From contig JAFZAC010000010.1 in NCBI GenBank assembly GCA_017548365.1, forward strand, positions 62,001 to 126,000: a stretch of 64,000 nt of DNA, written 5' to 3'. Within the stretch, counting starts at the first letter, position 1; each line of letters begins with the position of its first letter. This stretch comes from Muribaculaceae bacterium (lineage in GTDB: Bacteria > Bacteroidota > Bacteroidia > Bacteroidales > Muribaculaceae). The translations under genes were made by a program, and so were the position numbers. Positions 26,396 to 35,398 of this stretch are shown here, one piece after another. Below the pieces are notes generated by a model. It saw only the letters and a program-made list of their open reading frames with translations, was not told the origin of the DNA and searched no databases.

Positions 26396-27397
26396 TTATT
26401 GTCCTCCCAAACTTACAATTCTTACTGGTACTGAGCCGGGAGAAATGCCTGTTTGGAGAATAATCTTTTGTCCTATGCTTCCAGTAAGGAATGTAAAGAA
26501 ATCGTGATCATGAGATCCTAATGGGGATGCATCAATTGCATAAATTTCCCGGAACAATGGATAAGAACCATCATATATGTATGCTTGATATGGTTTATAG
26601 TCTTGAAGTCTATCTTCAGTTCTCACTCCCAGAACCTTGATGCGGTCGCTGAAATCTCTACTAGGATTATTGCCAGTAACACTATCGAGCTCTGCAAATC
26701 TTTCCTCAATAGTAGTTGTCGCCGATTTTAGGTCATCGGTAATCCAAGACACACCAATTACTCCGATGGCATTACGCATTTTTTCTACCGCTTCAAAAAC
26801 TGCTTGAGAGTTCCCTTGGGCATAGAATTCAATAGGTAGTTCTTTGCCATTATTAAATTTATCTCTTATGTAATGAACAACCCCTGAACGATTCTGGTCA
26901 AAAACTACCTTGATTGGTTCTTCTTTCAACTTAGTGGGATATACTTGCCCCCATTTAGTAGATTTACCAGTCATAATATCCTTGATATCATTCATTGAAA
27001 GGAAATCGATATCATTTTCTTTGTTTACGATAAGTGCTACGGCATCTACCGCAATGCGGCGAGAACGATAGGCTCTACCTTGTCTGCGCAATATGCCCTT
27101 CTGCTCTGTAGTAAGGTCGCGATAAGTAATAATTACATTTACTTTTTCGTTGAGGAGGGAGTCAAGTGCAGCTGTCTCATCCATATAACGAGGTAGTACC
27201 CTTGCATCTTTATAAGCATATTCAAAGACTTGAATCTCCTCATCAAGAATGTTCTTGAACGATTCATCACAAATCACTTTGCACAGTCCTCCTACAGAAC
27301 TAGATTTGCTTTTGCTGTTACAGCCACTTAATGATGTAAACATGTAAGTTGCTAATGTGATAACAGCCATGCCATATATAAACTTCTTAAAAAACAT
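26396..27397 (-). CDS. PstS-like substrate-binding lipoprotein
   Basis: A 333-residue binding protein of the PstS/PBP-like family. The lipoprotein signal ends in SLSGC. The binding-protein fold shows in CKVICDESFKNILDEEI, VNVIITYRDLT, VDAVALIVNKEN, MNDIKDIMTGKSTKWG, FDQNRSGVVHYIRDKF and NAIGVIGVSW; the SxGVxxY-type phosphate-binding segment is recognisable as NRSGVVHYI. There is no pstABC nearby, so it is not part of a normal phosphate ABC system; its ton neighbours suggest an envelope function. I chose the ATG at 27397; a GTG two codons upstream is the alternative. Confidence 0.85.
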   Translation of the reverse strand: MFFKKFIYGMAVITLATYMFTSLSGCNSKSKSSSVGGLCKVICDESFKNILDEEIQVFEYAYKDARVLPRYMDETAALDSLLNEKVNVIITYRDLTTEQKGILRRQGRAYRSRRIAVDAVALIVNKENDIDFLSMNDIKDIMTGKSTKWGQVYPTKLKEEPIKVVFDQNRSGVVHYIRDKFNNGKELPIEFYAQGNSQAVFEAVEKMRNAIGVIGVSWITDDLKSATTTIEERFAELDSVTGNNPSRDFSDRIKVLGVRTEDRLQDYKPYQAYIYDGSYPLFREIYAIDASPLGSHDHDFFTFLTGSIGQKIILQTGISPGSVPVRIVSLGGQ

Positions 27398-27411
27398 AAT
27401 CACGAATGTGT

Positions 27412-27666
27412 TTATTCTTTATTGTTATCAAATCGTTCTTCCCAATCTTTTAATCGATAGTAGTCGGTACCTTTCACTTGTCGATAGCAGCGATATACTC
27501 CATAAATTGCCAATATTGCTGCAAATATATAGCGTAGAGATAACCATGGTTCAGTATTCCAATCAAAGAAATTGATAAATAAGAGATAAGCCATCCCCAA
27601 ATAAATCAATATCATAAATACCCCAAAGAATATCCTTAGAAGCTTGAAAATCATAGAACTTCTCAT
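27412..27666 (-). CDS. Small two-helix membrane protein
   Basis: An 84-residue protein with two hydrophobic segments (about residues 8-32, FKLLRIFFGVFMILIYLGMAYLLF, and 44-60, LRYIFAAILAIYGVYRC) and a charged C-terminus (RQVKGTDYYRLKDWEERF). It lies 14 nt upstream of the PstS-like gene, so it is cotranscribed with it. Its function is unknown. I have the impression that similar small proteins accompany the ton/PstS cluster in other Bacteroidota, but this needs a search. Confidence 0.75.
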   Translation of the reverse strand: MRSSMIFKLLRIFFGVFMILIYLGMAYLLFINFFDWNTEPWLSLRYIFAAILAIYGVYRCYRQVKGTDYYRLKDWEERFDNNKE

Positions 27667-27830
27667 GCCTTATTCTTAAAATTTTATCATTAGACGTGAC
27701 ATATAAAAAATGGTTTATTAACTTATGGTTAAAAAACAAGTCTTCTATAGTCAATAAAAACGTGTAAAATTAATAAAAAAACACCAATAACAATCTATAA
27801 TGACTCATTATTATAAAAAGTTAACGAAAA

Positions 27831-28862
27831 TCATTGTTCTGGCATCTTGTCAAGGGTGAGTTCTTTGAAACGGAAATAACTGTCGACTATTGCAGTGCCT
27901 CGCATACGGGCTGTTGTCCCGTTCTCAGTGTTTTGTCGTTTAAATATGCGTGTTACTGTGAATTTCACCGAGAATTGTGGCAGGTGGTCGTTGTTCATTG
28001 TTTTTGACACATCTACTGCCAGCGATGAGAATCCAATGGAGTCTATATCACTCTCACGGAAAGCATTGAGATAATCTCTCACATCGTTCATGCTTGCAGG
28101 ACGTTTTCCCATAAAATTATCCATTTGAGAATTGCATGTTGCCATCATGCTTGTCATGTTCCATTGCTCCATGCCAGTGAGAAACTGTTGGATAGTACGT
28201 TTTACATTGTCTCGCTCCTCTATGGTGAGCTCTGATTGTCGCAAGTCTTCAAATTTGCTCCTTGCTTCGCCTAAGTGCTTTCCATTTGGGAACTCGTTTA
28301 TATAGCGCCTGAAGGAGTCTTTGTCATTACGCTCGATTGCCTTGTTCCACATCACATCATCGAGCAAGTCACGTGCCTTTGCCACATATTTGCTAGACGG
28401 ATGATTGTTGATAAATGCTCTCAAGTGATCCTCATCATTGCTTGACATGGCACTTTCCCACGCTGTCTTCTCGTCAATAAGTTTATTGTATAGTTTTTTT
28501 GCTTCAGTTATATGCTCTCCTTCGGGATATTCATCCATATAAGCTTTTACATCGGCAAGCTCCATTGTTTCTTTGCATCTAGCCCACATCGACTCTTCAT
28601 CTTGATGGTGTAATCCCATGTAGATTGTACCTCCAATTACAGCCAGTGCAGCTACAATTGCAGCTATAATTATCCACTGGCTGTTGTTTTTCTTGTTGGG
28701 ACTTTTTGGAGGGTAGTTGTTGTTGCGCATTGCTGCTTGATAATCGTTAGCTCTCTCAATATGAGGACTATCAGGCTTTAGACGTGCTCCGCAAACCTCG
28801 CAATACACATCGCCTGAATATACTGTATTTCCACAGTTATTGCATTTCATATCTTTTATCAT
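27831..28862 (-). CDS. Zinc-ribbon membrane protein with Trp-type helical repeats
   Basis: A 343-residue protein. The N-terminus is a double CxxC zinc ribbon (CNNCGNTVYSGDVYCEVCG), followed by a linker, a transmembrane helix near residues 63-85 (WIIIAAIVAALAVIGGTIYMG), and three tandem repeats of about 40 residues: WARCKETMELADVKAYMDEY, AWESAMSSNDEDHLRAFINN and WNKAIERNDKDSFRRYINEF, each with P-x-G/S-K/E then an A-rich helix. The C-terminal 120 residues look like a NTF2-type or other small alpha/beta domain. The function is unknown. It has its own promoter and is separated from tonB by a strong terminator. A second ATG at 28850 (MKCNNC) is possible. Confidence 0.8.
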   Translation of the reverse strand: MIKDMKCNNCGNTVYSGDVYCEVCGARLKPDSPHIERANDYQAAMRNNNYPPKSPNKKNNSQWIIIAAIVAALAVIGGTIYMGLHHQDEESMWARCKETMELADVKAYMDEYPEGEHITEAKKLYNKLIDEKTAWESAMSSNDEDHLRAFINNHPSSKYVAKARDLLDDVMWNKAIERNDKDSFRRYINEFPNGKHLGEARSKFEDLRQSELTIEERDNVKRTIQQFLTGMEQWNMTSMMATCNSQMDNFMGKRPASMNDVRDYLNAFRESDIDSIGFSSLAVDVSKTMNNDHLPQFSVKFTVTRIFKRQNTENGTTARMRGTAIVDSYFRFKELTLDKMPEQ

Positions 28863-28882
28863 TTATAATTAATATCATATCG

Positions 28883-28914
28883 CAAATGTACATATTCTTT
28901 TTCATTTGGGCAAG
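28883..28914 (-). promoter_or_regulatory. Promoter of the zinc-ribbon gene
   Basis: On the minus strand CTTG at 28911-28914, a 20-nt spacer, and TACATTTG at 28883-28890. Confidence 0.5.
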
Positions 28915-28986
28915 ATTTCTACGTGCTTCTAAACATTTATTAGTTACTATTAAACAAAGTACATTATAAAACTGGACAGACACAAT

Positions 28987-29020
28987 AAAAGCCGCAAGGG
29001 TTTTAAATCTTGCGGCTTTT
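28987..29020. terminator. Terminator of the exbB-exbD-exbD-tonB operon
   Basis: A 12-bp perfect stem (AAAAGCCGCAAG with CTTGCGGCTTTT) with a 10-nt loop, 46 nt after the tonB stop codon. T runs are present on both strands. Confidence 0.85.
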
Positions 29021-29065
29021 GAGATAATATATTTCAGAAATGAAATAAATAAATCCAAGAGTCAA

Positions 29066-29968
29066 TTAGTTCGCTCCTTGAAGCTTGAACTGAACAGGTA
29101 GAGTATACCAAACGCGAACAGGGTCACCATTAGCATTCTTACCTGGAGAGAACTTAGGCAAGCTCTTGCAGACGCGTTTCGCCTCGCTATCAAGTGCTTT
29201 GTCTACACTACGAACTACCTTAACCTCACCAATGCTACCATCCTTCTCAACAACGAACTGTACAACAACCTTACCTTGTATATTGTTGTCTTGAGCCGAT
29301 TGTGGATATTTGATGTGCTTGTTGATATAGCTCATAAGTGCACCGTTGCCACCAGGGAAAGACGGCATAGTTGCAGCCGATTTGAAAACCTCGTTAGACT
29401 CGGGCTTGGGCTCGGGCTTTTCAGGCTTGTCAGGCGTGGTTGTCTTTTCAGGGTCGATCTTTGTTGGCTCTGGTGTATTATCCAATTTAAGAGATTCTGC
29501 AGTAGGCGCATGTCCTTCCTGAGTTTTAGTGTCAGCTTTTGCATCTTGAAGTGTTTCCTTATCAATCAGTTCGATAATCTCTTTAACTTCTTTATCAGCA
29601 ACGACTTTATACTCAGTAAGCTTTACGGTCTTTTGAACCTCTTCTTCAGGAATGACTTTCTTTTCAGGTGGTGGAAGAGGAATGTCCTTTTTTTCTTGTT
29701 CGGGCTCTTCCTTTTCTAGTTTCTGACGGATTCGTTCCTGCTCGAGACGCTCCTGTTTAAGACGCTGCTCCGTTAAATACTGGTTAATCGAAGTGTAAGC
29801 AAAAGCAAGCGCTGCAACTGCAACGATACCAATTATAGTATAAAGAACCGACTTGTTGTGACGCTTTGCCGAGTCGTTACGAATCTCATAAGCACCAAAG
29901 TCCTTGTTTTTGCCTTCAAATACAAGGTCTAGCCATTCTCTCGATGAAAGATCTACATCTTTTGCCAT
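29066..29968 (-). CDS. tonB: TonB-family energy transducer
   Basis: A 300-residue TonB that couples the inner-membrane proton motive force to outer-membrane receptors. It has a cytoplasmic N-terminus (SREWLDLVFEGKNKDFGAYEIR, typical of Bacteroidota TonB), a transmembrane helix near residues 40-60 (VLYTIIGIVAVAALAFAYTS), a charged Glu/Lys/Pro-rich spacer at about 70-190, and the C-terminal TonB domain with YPQSAQDNNIQGKVVVQFVV, then VVRSVDKALDSEA and FSPGKNANGDPVRVWYTLPV. It is the last gene of the four-gene operon. Confidence 0.95.
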   Translation of the reverse strand: MAKDVDLSSREWLDLVFEGKNKDFGAYEIRNDSAKRHNKSVLYTIIGIVAVAALAFAYTSINQYLTEQRLKQERLEQERIRQKLEKEEPEQEKKDIPLPPPEKKVIPEEEVQKTVKLTEYKVVADKEVKEIIELIDKETLQDAKADTKTQEGHAPTAESLKLDNTPEPTKIDPEKTTTPDKPEKPEPKPESNEVFKSAATMPSFPGGNGALMSYINKHIKYPQSAQDNNIQGKVVVQFVVEKDGSIGEVKVVRSVDKALDSEAKRVCKSLPKFSPGKNANGDPVRVWYTLPVQFKLQGAN

Positions 29969-29997
29969 AATGTTTTCTTTTTTTTAGTTAGACAAAA

Positions 29998-30657
29998 TTA
30001 TTTAGCACCAAGAGCGTGACCTAATTTTTGCTCATAGAGCGTAGAGTCTTGCTTATTTAGAGGCTGAAGCATAAAGGATGTTACATAATTGATTTGCATT
30101 TCATCCAATAATCTAACCACGTCTGCATAGCAGGCGTTTGCAGTAGGCTTAATCATAACGATTGGTCGTTTAGCAGTAAGATCTTCTGATTGCTTTTTCT
30201 GAGCTTCTTTTACTTTTTTATTGAAAGTGGAGTCAGCAATTTCTCCTTTTTTCCACTTCTCTTTAAGTTCGTTTACTTCTTTGAGAAGTGCTTTGTTACG
30301 GTCTTGGAGCATACCACGAACGGCATCTTTACCATTGCCGAAATTAATCTCAGTGAGAGCAGCGCCTTCTTCGGTGCCATCTCCAGCATAATAGTAAATC
30401 TTACTATTTATAGCTTTACCATTTTTATCTACAGTACCATCAAGGATGAAAGATATAGCATTACTTTGTTGAATCTTAATATCTTGTTCCTTGTCCTCAT
30501 TTTTATTAGTGGGCAAAATAAGGTTAAGGGTCTGAGATTTCAACATTGTTGTACACAACATAAAGAATGTGATCAACAACATATTCATATCAACCATAGG
30601 AGTAAAGTCGATACGGGTGTCAAATTTTTTCTGACGTGATTTATCTTTCTTTGCCAT
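29998..30657 (-). CDS. exbD: ExbD/TolR-family transport protein (second copy)
   Basis: A 219-residue ExbD. One transmembrane segment follows the proton-path motif DFTPMVDMNMLLITFFMLCTTM, where the Asp in VDMN is the conserved ion-path residue. The long periplasmic part contains a Lys/Glu-rich helical insert (residues about 100-150) that is not in E. coli ExbD. Its ATG is 2 nt after the stop of the first exbD gene. Confidence 0.92.
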   Translation of the reverse strand: MAKKDKSRQKKFDTRIDFTPMVDMNMLLITFFMLCTTMLKSQTLNLILPTNKNEDKEQDIKIQQSNAISFILDGTVDKNGKAINSKIYYYAGDGTEEGAALTEINFGNGKDAVRGMLQDRNKALLKEVNELKEKWKKGEIADSTFNKKVKEAQKKQSEDLTAKRPIVMIKPTANACYADVVRLLDEMQINYVTSFMLQPLNKQDSTLYEQKLGHALGAK

Positions 30658-30659
30658 AT

Positions 30660-31367
30660 CTATTTACCCTCCTCTTCTATTTTAAGTGATGTCATCAAGA
30701 CAAGATTATTTATCTCTTCTGTCTTCATGTTATCCATTACAACATCTACCAAACTAAACGGAGAATCTTGTCCCGCTTTAATTCCAATTCCGTCGCCACC
30801 AATAAGGTTACTAAAAAGTTCTGGATCTTTATTATATAAAACAGTCTTGATTGCGTTTAACCAAATTTGGAACTCATTGCGTGCACCGTCTTTTACCGAC
30901 ATTTGAATAGGTATACCACCTTTTTCCTTCAAGAATTCGTCACGTTGGTCCAATCTCATGTCAAGCCATTTGGTGAGATCTTTCATTGGAACACCAAAAG
31001 TACCAATCTTAGAAAACTCCTTTGTTTGACTAACTGTCAAATCAGGTGCACTTGGATGAGATTTCTTATATTCGTCATAGGCAGACTTAAGAACCTCGGT
31101 GCGGAAAAATTCATTAGAAAGTAAAGTAGAATCCTTAGCACCTGTTAGGTTTAAGTAAACCTTTCCTTCTGGCGAAACAAGTACTTGAACAAATTTCTGA
31201 TCAGGAACAGGTGCATCGCTTGTTGCTGGTGGTGTAATAACCTGCACAGGTTCCTTCTGAAGGAATGTTGAAGTCAACATGAAGAAAGTCAACAGAAGAA
31301 CGGTAACGTCACTCATCGCCGTCATGTCGATGATTGTACTTGTTTTCTTAATTTTGACTTTTCCCAT
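30660..31367 (-). CDS. exbD: ExbD/TolR-family transport protein (first copy)
   Basis: A 235-residue ExbD with the membrane motif IDMTAMSDVTVLLLTFFMLTSTF (Asp in MSDVT is the ion-path residue). It also has a long periplasmic domain, distinct in sequence from the second copy. Two different ExbD proteins in one operon are usual in Bacteroidota. It lies 59 nt after exbB. Confidence 0.92.
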   Translation of the reverse strand: MGKVKIKKTSTIIDMTAMSDVTVLLLTFFMLTSTFLQKEPVQVITPPATSDAPVPDQKFVQVLVSPEGKVYLNLTGAKDSTLLSNEFFRTEVLKSAYDEYKKSHPSAPDLTVSQTKEFSKIGTFGVPMKDLTKWLDMRLDQRDEFLKEKGGIPIQMSVKDGARNEFQIWLNAIKTVLYNKDPELFSNLIGGDGIGIKAGQDSPFSLVDVVMDNMKTEEINNLVLMTSLKIEEEGK

Positions 31368-31426
31368 TGTTATACTTTTTATAAAAAATTAATTGAAAAA
31401 TAGAAATTTTAATTTGCTACATTAAA

Positions 31427-32380
31427 TTAATGTGTAGCAGCAAAAGTAGAAACAATAGAGAAGCCAAGCTCATCGATAGCATAAGTCATGTTATCAATCT
31501 TGCTTGTGTAAAAGTTATAAGAAATAAGTGCGAGGGCAGCAGTAGCAATACCGGTAGCGGTGTTTACAAGTGCCTCAGAGATACCAGTTGACAGCTCAGT
31601 AGAGTCGGGAGCACCCGATTGAGACAGTGCTTGGAACGACTTGATCATACCAAGCACAGTACCGAACAGTCCTAGCAGTGTTCCCAGAGTGGTAAGTGTT
31701 GCAATGATTGGCAAGTTCTGCTGGAGAGCTGGCATCTCAAGTGCGGTAGCCTCCTCGAGGGTTTGCTGGATAGAAGTAAGTTTCTGCTCTTTCTGGAGAA
31801 GAGTATCTTTGTCCATCTCTTTGTACTTTTGGAGTGTTGCATAAACAACAGCGCCTACAGTACCTTTCTGCTGACGGCAGAGTTCCTCGGCCTTAGCAAT
31901 GTCCTTCTTAGAGAGGGCAGCTTTTACGTTCTCGACAAACTTGGTGATGTTGCCTTTACCTTTAGCTTTGCCAATGGCGAACCAACGCTCAACAGAAAGC
32001 ACGATAACTGTAAAGAGGCAGCACAACAGGATGGGTACCACGAAACCGCCTTTGTAAACGGTACCAGCAAGGTTTTTAGGTGCGAGTTTGATCTCATCGG
32101 GAACCATGAATGCAAATGCTTTACCGCTCTCTTCACCGCCGGTGAAGTTGCCAATCATACCCATTACAAAGAGGTAGAGGCAAACTGCCACTGCGAGACA
32201 AACGAGGATTACGAGAAATGCACTCTTGATACCACCAACATTGCTGTTCAAGGCCTTGTTGTCACCCTTCTTGGGTTGAGGTTTTGCGGCCTGTGGTTGT
32301 GGCTTAGCAGCCTGTGGTTGTGGTTTTACAGCTGGCTTTGGAGCCTGGGGCTGTGGATTGTTTGGCTTTGTAGCTTCCAT
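31427..32380 (-). CDS. exbB: MotA/TolQ/ExbB proton-channel protein
   Basis: A 317-residue ExbB. The N-terminus is a striking Pro/Gln/Lys/Ala-rich tail with repeats of KPQPQAA (residues about 3-40). Then come a transmembrane helix (VGGIKSAFLVILVCLAVAVCLYLF), a second helix (GGFVVPILLCCLFTVIVLSVERWFAI), and the channel-forming pair with the TolQ/ExbB signature LPIIATLTTLGTLLGLFGTVLGMIKSF and TGISEALVNTATGIATAALALI. With the two ExbD proteins it forms the motor for TonB. Confidence 0.95.
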   Translation of the reverse strand: MEATKPNNPQPQAPKPAVKPQPQAAKPQPQAAKPQPKKGDNKALNSNVGGIKSAFLVILVCLAVAVCLYLFVMGMIGNFTGGEESGKAFAFMVPDEIKLAPKNLAGTVYKGGFVVPILLCCLFTVIVLSVERWFAIGKAKGKGNITKFVENVKAALSKKDIAKAEELCRQQKGTVGAVVYATLQKYKEMDKDTLLQKEQKLTSIQQTLEEATALEMPALQQNLPIIATLTTLGTLLGLFGTVLGMIKSFQALSQSGAPDSTELSTGISEALVNTATGIATAALALISYNFYTSKIDNMTYAIDELGFSIVSTFAATH

Positions 32381-32610
32381 AATTTAATTAAATTAGAAAA
32401 TTGTTAGTTAATAAAAAATGTTAGTTATAAAGAATTTTATGAAATTATCAGTTTTTTATGGTCACATATATAGTATATAACGCGCGATTCTTTATTATAG
32501 TGTAAAGTAACAACCATTAAAGTTTATCAAAAGCGTTTAGTGTGTTAATAATCACAAACTTACCCTTTGGTCTAAATGCCCAATAAGGAAGTTCGCGACA
32601 AAATCACTCG

Positions 32611-32642
32611 CAAATTTATTACAATTATTTTAATAAAACAAA
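32611..32642 (-). promoter_or_regulatory. Promoter of the exbB-exbD-exbD-tonB operon
   Basis: On the minus strand TTTG at 32639-32642, a 20-nt spacer, and TAAATTTG at 32611-32618. Confidence 0.6.
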
Positions 32643-32768
32643 GGTAAGATAGCTTTTTTTAATAAAAAAAGTTATTAACAGCCCTAATCTCTTCTTAAGA
32701 AAAGAAGATGAAAAATATTTTTTTTCAACAATTTCATTGTGTAATTCAATTTTAATTCAGATTTTTTA

Positions 32769-32776
32769 TAACTTTG
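32769..32776 (+). promoter_or_regulatory. -7 box of the nqr operon
   Basis: TAACTTTG, 42 nt before the nqrA ATG. The -33 box is not recognisable. Confidence 0.5.
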
Positions 32777-32818
32777 CAAATTGTAGTTGAAAAAATCAAA
32801 TCATCATAAAAACAACAC

Positions 32819-34150
32819 ATGGCTTTAATTAAACTTAAACGTGGATTTGACTTAAACCTTAAAGGACAAATCAAACAAGAAAGTGTGGCCGATGAAGCGC
32901 AGGCACTACACTATGCCGTAATTCCTGACGACTTTACCGGGGTGATTCCTCGAATGGAAAAAAAACCTGGAGAGCATGTGGTGGCTGGTGATGTGCTCTA
33001 TCACGACAAAAACGACGAGAAGATTAAGGTTACCTCGCCAGTGAGCGGTACTCTAGCCGAAGTGGTGAGAGGTGATCGCCGCAAGATTCTTGCTGTTGTG
33101 ATAGCTCCCGATAACAAAGGCGAGTGCAAGACGTTTGATACACGTTCCAATCCAAAAGAACTCTTGCTTGAGAGTGGATTGTGGGCTATGATACGTCAAC
33201 GTCCTTATGACATTGTGCCAACTACTGATGTGAGACCCCGTGACATCTTTATTACTGCTTTTGATTCGTCGCCATTAGCCCCATCTTTGAAAATGGTGCT
33301 AGGTGAAGACGAGAAATACTTGGGTAAAGCTGTAGAGGTGCTTTCGACCATGACCGATGGCAAGGTTTATTTAGGTTGCCCCAAGGACTATACAATTGAT
33401 GACACCGGAGCCGAAACCAACACGTTTGTTGGACCGCATCCCGCAGGTAATGCTGGTGTTCAGATTGCAAATATCAAACCTGTTAATAAAGGGGAAGTTG
33501 TGTGGACGCTTGATGTTATTACTGCTGCCCGCATAGGCAAACTCTTTGAGACGGGGAAAGTGGACTATTCTACAATTGTTGCACTCACAGGAATAGGTGT
33601 TGATTCGCCTTGCTATGTGAAAGCCAAAATGGGATGTACACTTAAATCGCTGCTTGAAGGCAGACTGGTGAACAATGACAAAGAGAAGCGCATTATCAGT
33701 GGCAATGTGCTGACAGGCGTTAAAGAGAGCCTTGACGGTTATTTGCATGCTCCCTATCGACACATCACAGTTATCAACGAAATCAATAAGAAGGATGAGT
33801 TTATGGGTTGGGCTTCGCTAAGCCCCAAGAAATACAGCATTTACCGCGATTTCACAACATGGATTTTTGGCGGGCGTCATAAGGAGGTTGACCTTGATGC
33901 CAAAATCAATGGCGGTGAGCGTGCAATAGTTCTAAGCGGAGAGTATGACAGGATGCTCCCTATGGATATTTATGCCGAGTTCCTGATAAAGGCCATTATT
34001 TCATTTGACATTGACAAAATGGAACAATTGGGCATCTATGAAGTGGCACCCGAAGATTTTGCATTAGCCGAATATGCCGACACTTCGAAACTTGAACTTC
34101 AACGCATCGTGCGCGAAGGTTTAGACAAGATGCGTGCCGAAATGTGTTAA
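32819..34150 (+). CDS. nqrA: Na+-translocating NADH:quinone reductase subunit A
   Basis: A 443-residue NqrA, the cytoplasmic subunit of the sodium-pumping NADH:quinone oxidoreductase. The start IKLKRGFDLNLKG, the DFTGVIPRMEKKPGEHVVAGDVL segment and VTSPVSGTLAEVVRG are family signatures. The C-terminal region has YSIYRDFTTWIFGGR and the typical SGEYDRMLPMDIY. Rnf-type complexes lack this subunit, so its presence identifies NQR. It is the first of six genes in order A-F. A promoter box lies 42 nt upstream. Confidence 0.98.
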   Translation: MALIKLKRGFDLNLKGQIKQESVADEAQALHYAVIPDDFTGVIPRMEKKPGEHVVAGDVLYHDKNDEKIKVTSPVSGTLAEVVRGDRRKILAVVIAPDNKGECKTFDTRSNPKELLLESGLWAMIRQRPYDIVPTTDVRPRDIFITAFDSSPLAPSLKMVLGEDEKYLGKAVEVLSTMTDGKVYLGCPKDYTIDDTGAETNTFVGPHPAGNAGVQIANIKPVNKGEVVWTLDVITAARIGKLFETGKVDYSTIVALTGIGVDSPCYVKAKMGCTLKSLLEGRLVNNDKEKRIISGNVLTGVKESLDGYLHAPYRHITVINEINKKDEFMGWASLSPKKYSIYRDFTTWIFGGRHKEVDLDAKINGGERAIVLSGEYDRMLPMDIYAEFLIKAIISFDIDKMEQLGIYEVAPEDFALAEYADTSKLELQRIVREGLDKMRAEMC

Positions 34151-34206
34151 ATGTAATATTTTGACTATCAAATTACTGAATACTAACATTTAAACTAAAA
34201 GATAAA

Positions 34207-35382
34207 GTGAAATCTTTAAGAAAATTCATGGACAAGATCAAGCCCCACTTCCAGGAAGGCGGCAAGCTTGCAAAGCTTGAATCGGTCTTCGATGGAATGG
34301 AGACATTCTTGTTCACGCCCAACACCACGTCGAGGTCGGGCGTCCACATACATGACAGCAATGACATGAAGCGCACTATGATTACTGTGGTAGTGGCGCT
34401 ATTGCCATGCTTGCTATTTGCGATGTACAATATAGGTTTTCAGCATTTTAAGGCGGTTGGGACCACCGACGCCTCCCATTGGGAAATGTTCCTCTTTGGA
34501 TTGCTGGCTATGTTGCCAGTGATAGTGGTATCGTATGTTGTGGGCCTTGGCATTGAGTTTATTGGAGCTCAAATTCACCACAAAGAGATTCAGGAGGGTT
34601 TTTTGGTGACAGGAATCTTGATTCCGCTCATTGTTCCTATTAACACTCCGCTTTGGATGACGGCAGTTGCTACTGCTTTTGCAGTTATTTTTGCGAAGGA
34701 AATATTTGGAGGTACAGGCATGAACATCTTTAACGTAGCGCTTATCACGCGCGCATTCCTATTTTTTGCTTATCCTTCAGAGATGAGTGGCGACAGGGCC
34801 TTTGTCAAAGCTGACAGCGCATTTGGTTTTGGCGGTGATGCCGTAGATGGATTCACTTGTGCAACCCCACTTGGCGATATTGCCACTAATGCCCTTGACA
34901 AGGTTCCTTCCACCCTTGATGCATTTATTGGTCTAATACCAGGTTCGCCAGGTGAGACATCGATGATAGCGATTCTGATAGGTGCAGCAATTTTGCTTAT
35001 TACTGGCATTGCATCATGGCGGGTGATGCTGAGTGTTTTTGTTGGCGGTTTGGCAATGGGCGCTTTGGCTAACGGATTATCAACTCCCACCTACCCTGCT
35101 TCGATGCTCGACCCTGTTGCTCAACTGTGCTTTGGCGGATTTGCCTTTGCTGCAGTGTTTATGGCCACCGATCCTGTTACCGGAGCTCGTACCAAGATTG
35201 GGCAGTATATCTATGGATTCTTGATTGGAGTTTTTGCCATCCTCATACGTGTGTATAATGGTGGCTATCCTGAAGGTGCTATGCTCGCCGTACTGCTGAT
35301 GAACGCCTTTGCTCCACTCATTGATTACTGCGTTGTTCAAGCTAATATTAATCGTCGCCTTAAGCGAGCAAAAGCACAATGA
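34207..35382 (+). CDS. nqrB: Na+-NQR subunit B
   Basis: A 391-residue polytopic membrane subunit that carries riboflavin and a covalently bound FMN. About ten transmembrane segments are visible. The likely FMN-linked threonine is Thr220 in DGFTCATPLG, which aligns with the SGAT-type motif of the family. The N-terminus (LRKFMDKIKPHFQEGGKLAKLESVFDGMETFLFTP) is characteristic. It lies 56 nt after nqrA and is followed by a strong ribosome binding site for nqrC. Confidence 0.97.
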   Translation: MKSLRKFMDKIKPHFQEGGKLAKLESVFDGMETFLFTPNTTSRSGVHIHDSNDMKRTMITVVVALLPCLLFAMYNIGFQHFKAVGTTDASHWEMFLFGLLAMLPVIVVSYVVGLGIEFIGAQIHHKEIQEGFLVTGILIPLIVPINTPLWMTAVATAFAVIFAKEIFGGTGMNIFNVALITRAFLFFAYPSEMSGDRAFVKADSAFGFGGDAVDGFTCATPLGDIATNALDKVPSTLDAFIGLIPGSPGETSMIAILIGAAILLITGIASWRVMLSVFVGGLAMGALANGLSTPTYPASMLDPVAQLCFGGFAFAAVFMATDPVTGARTKIGQYIYGFLIGVFAILIRVYNGGYPEGAMLAVLLMNAFAPLIDYCVVQANINRRLKRAKAQ

Positions 35383-35390
35383 AAGGAGGA
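35382..35390 (+). promoter_or_regulatory. Strong Shine-Dalgarno site of nqrC
   Basis: AAAGGAGGA, 8 nt before the ATG at 35399. Such strong sites are rare in this window and in Bacteroidota; it fixes the nqrC start 16 nt after the nqrB stop codon. Confidence 0.7.
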
Positions 35391-35398
35391 TTCAAGCT

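Larger units (their letters stand above)
32381..32818. other. 438-bp divergent promoter region between exbB and nqrA
   Basis: Very AT-rich and without a gene. It holds the exbB promoter (minus strand, 32611-32642, implying a leader of about 220 nt) and the nqr -7 box (32769-32776). Further TAnnTTTG-like boxes on the minus strand near 32555 and 32639 could be alternative starts. Confidence 0.6.
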
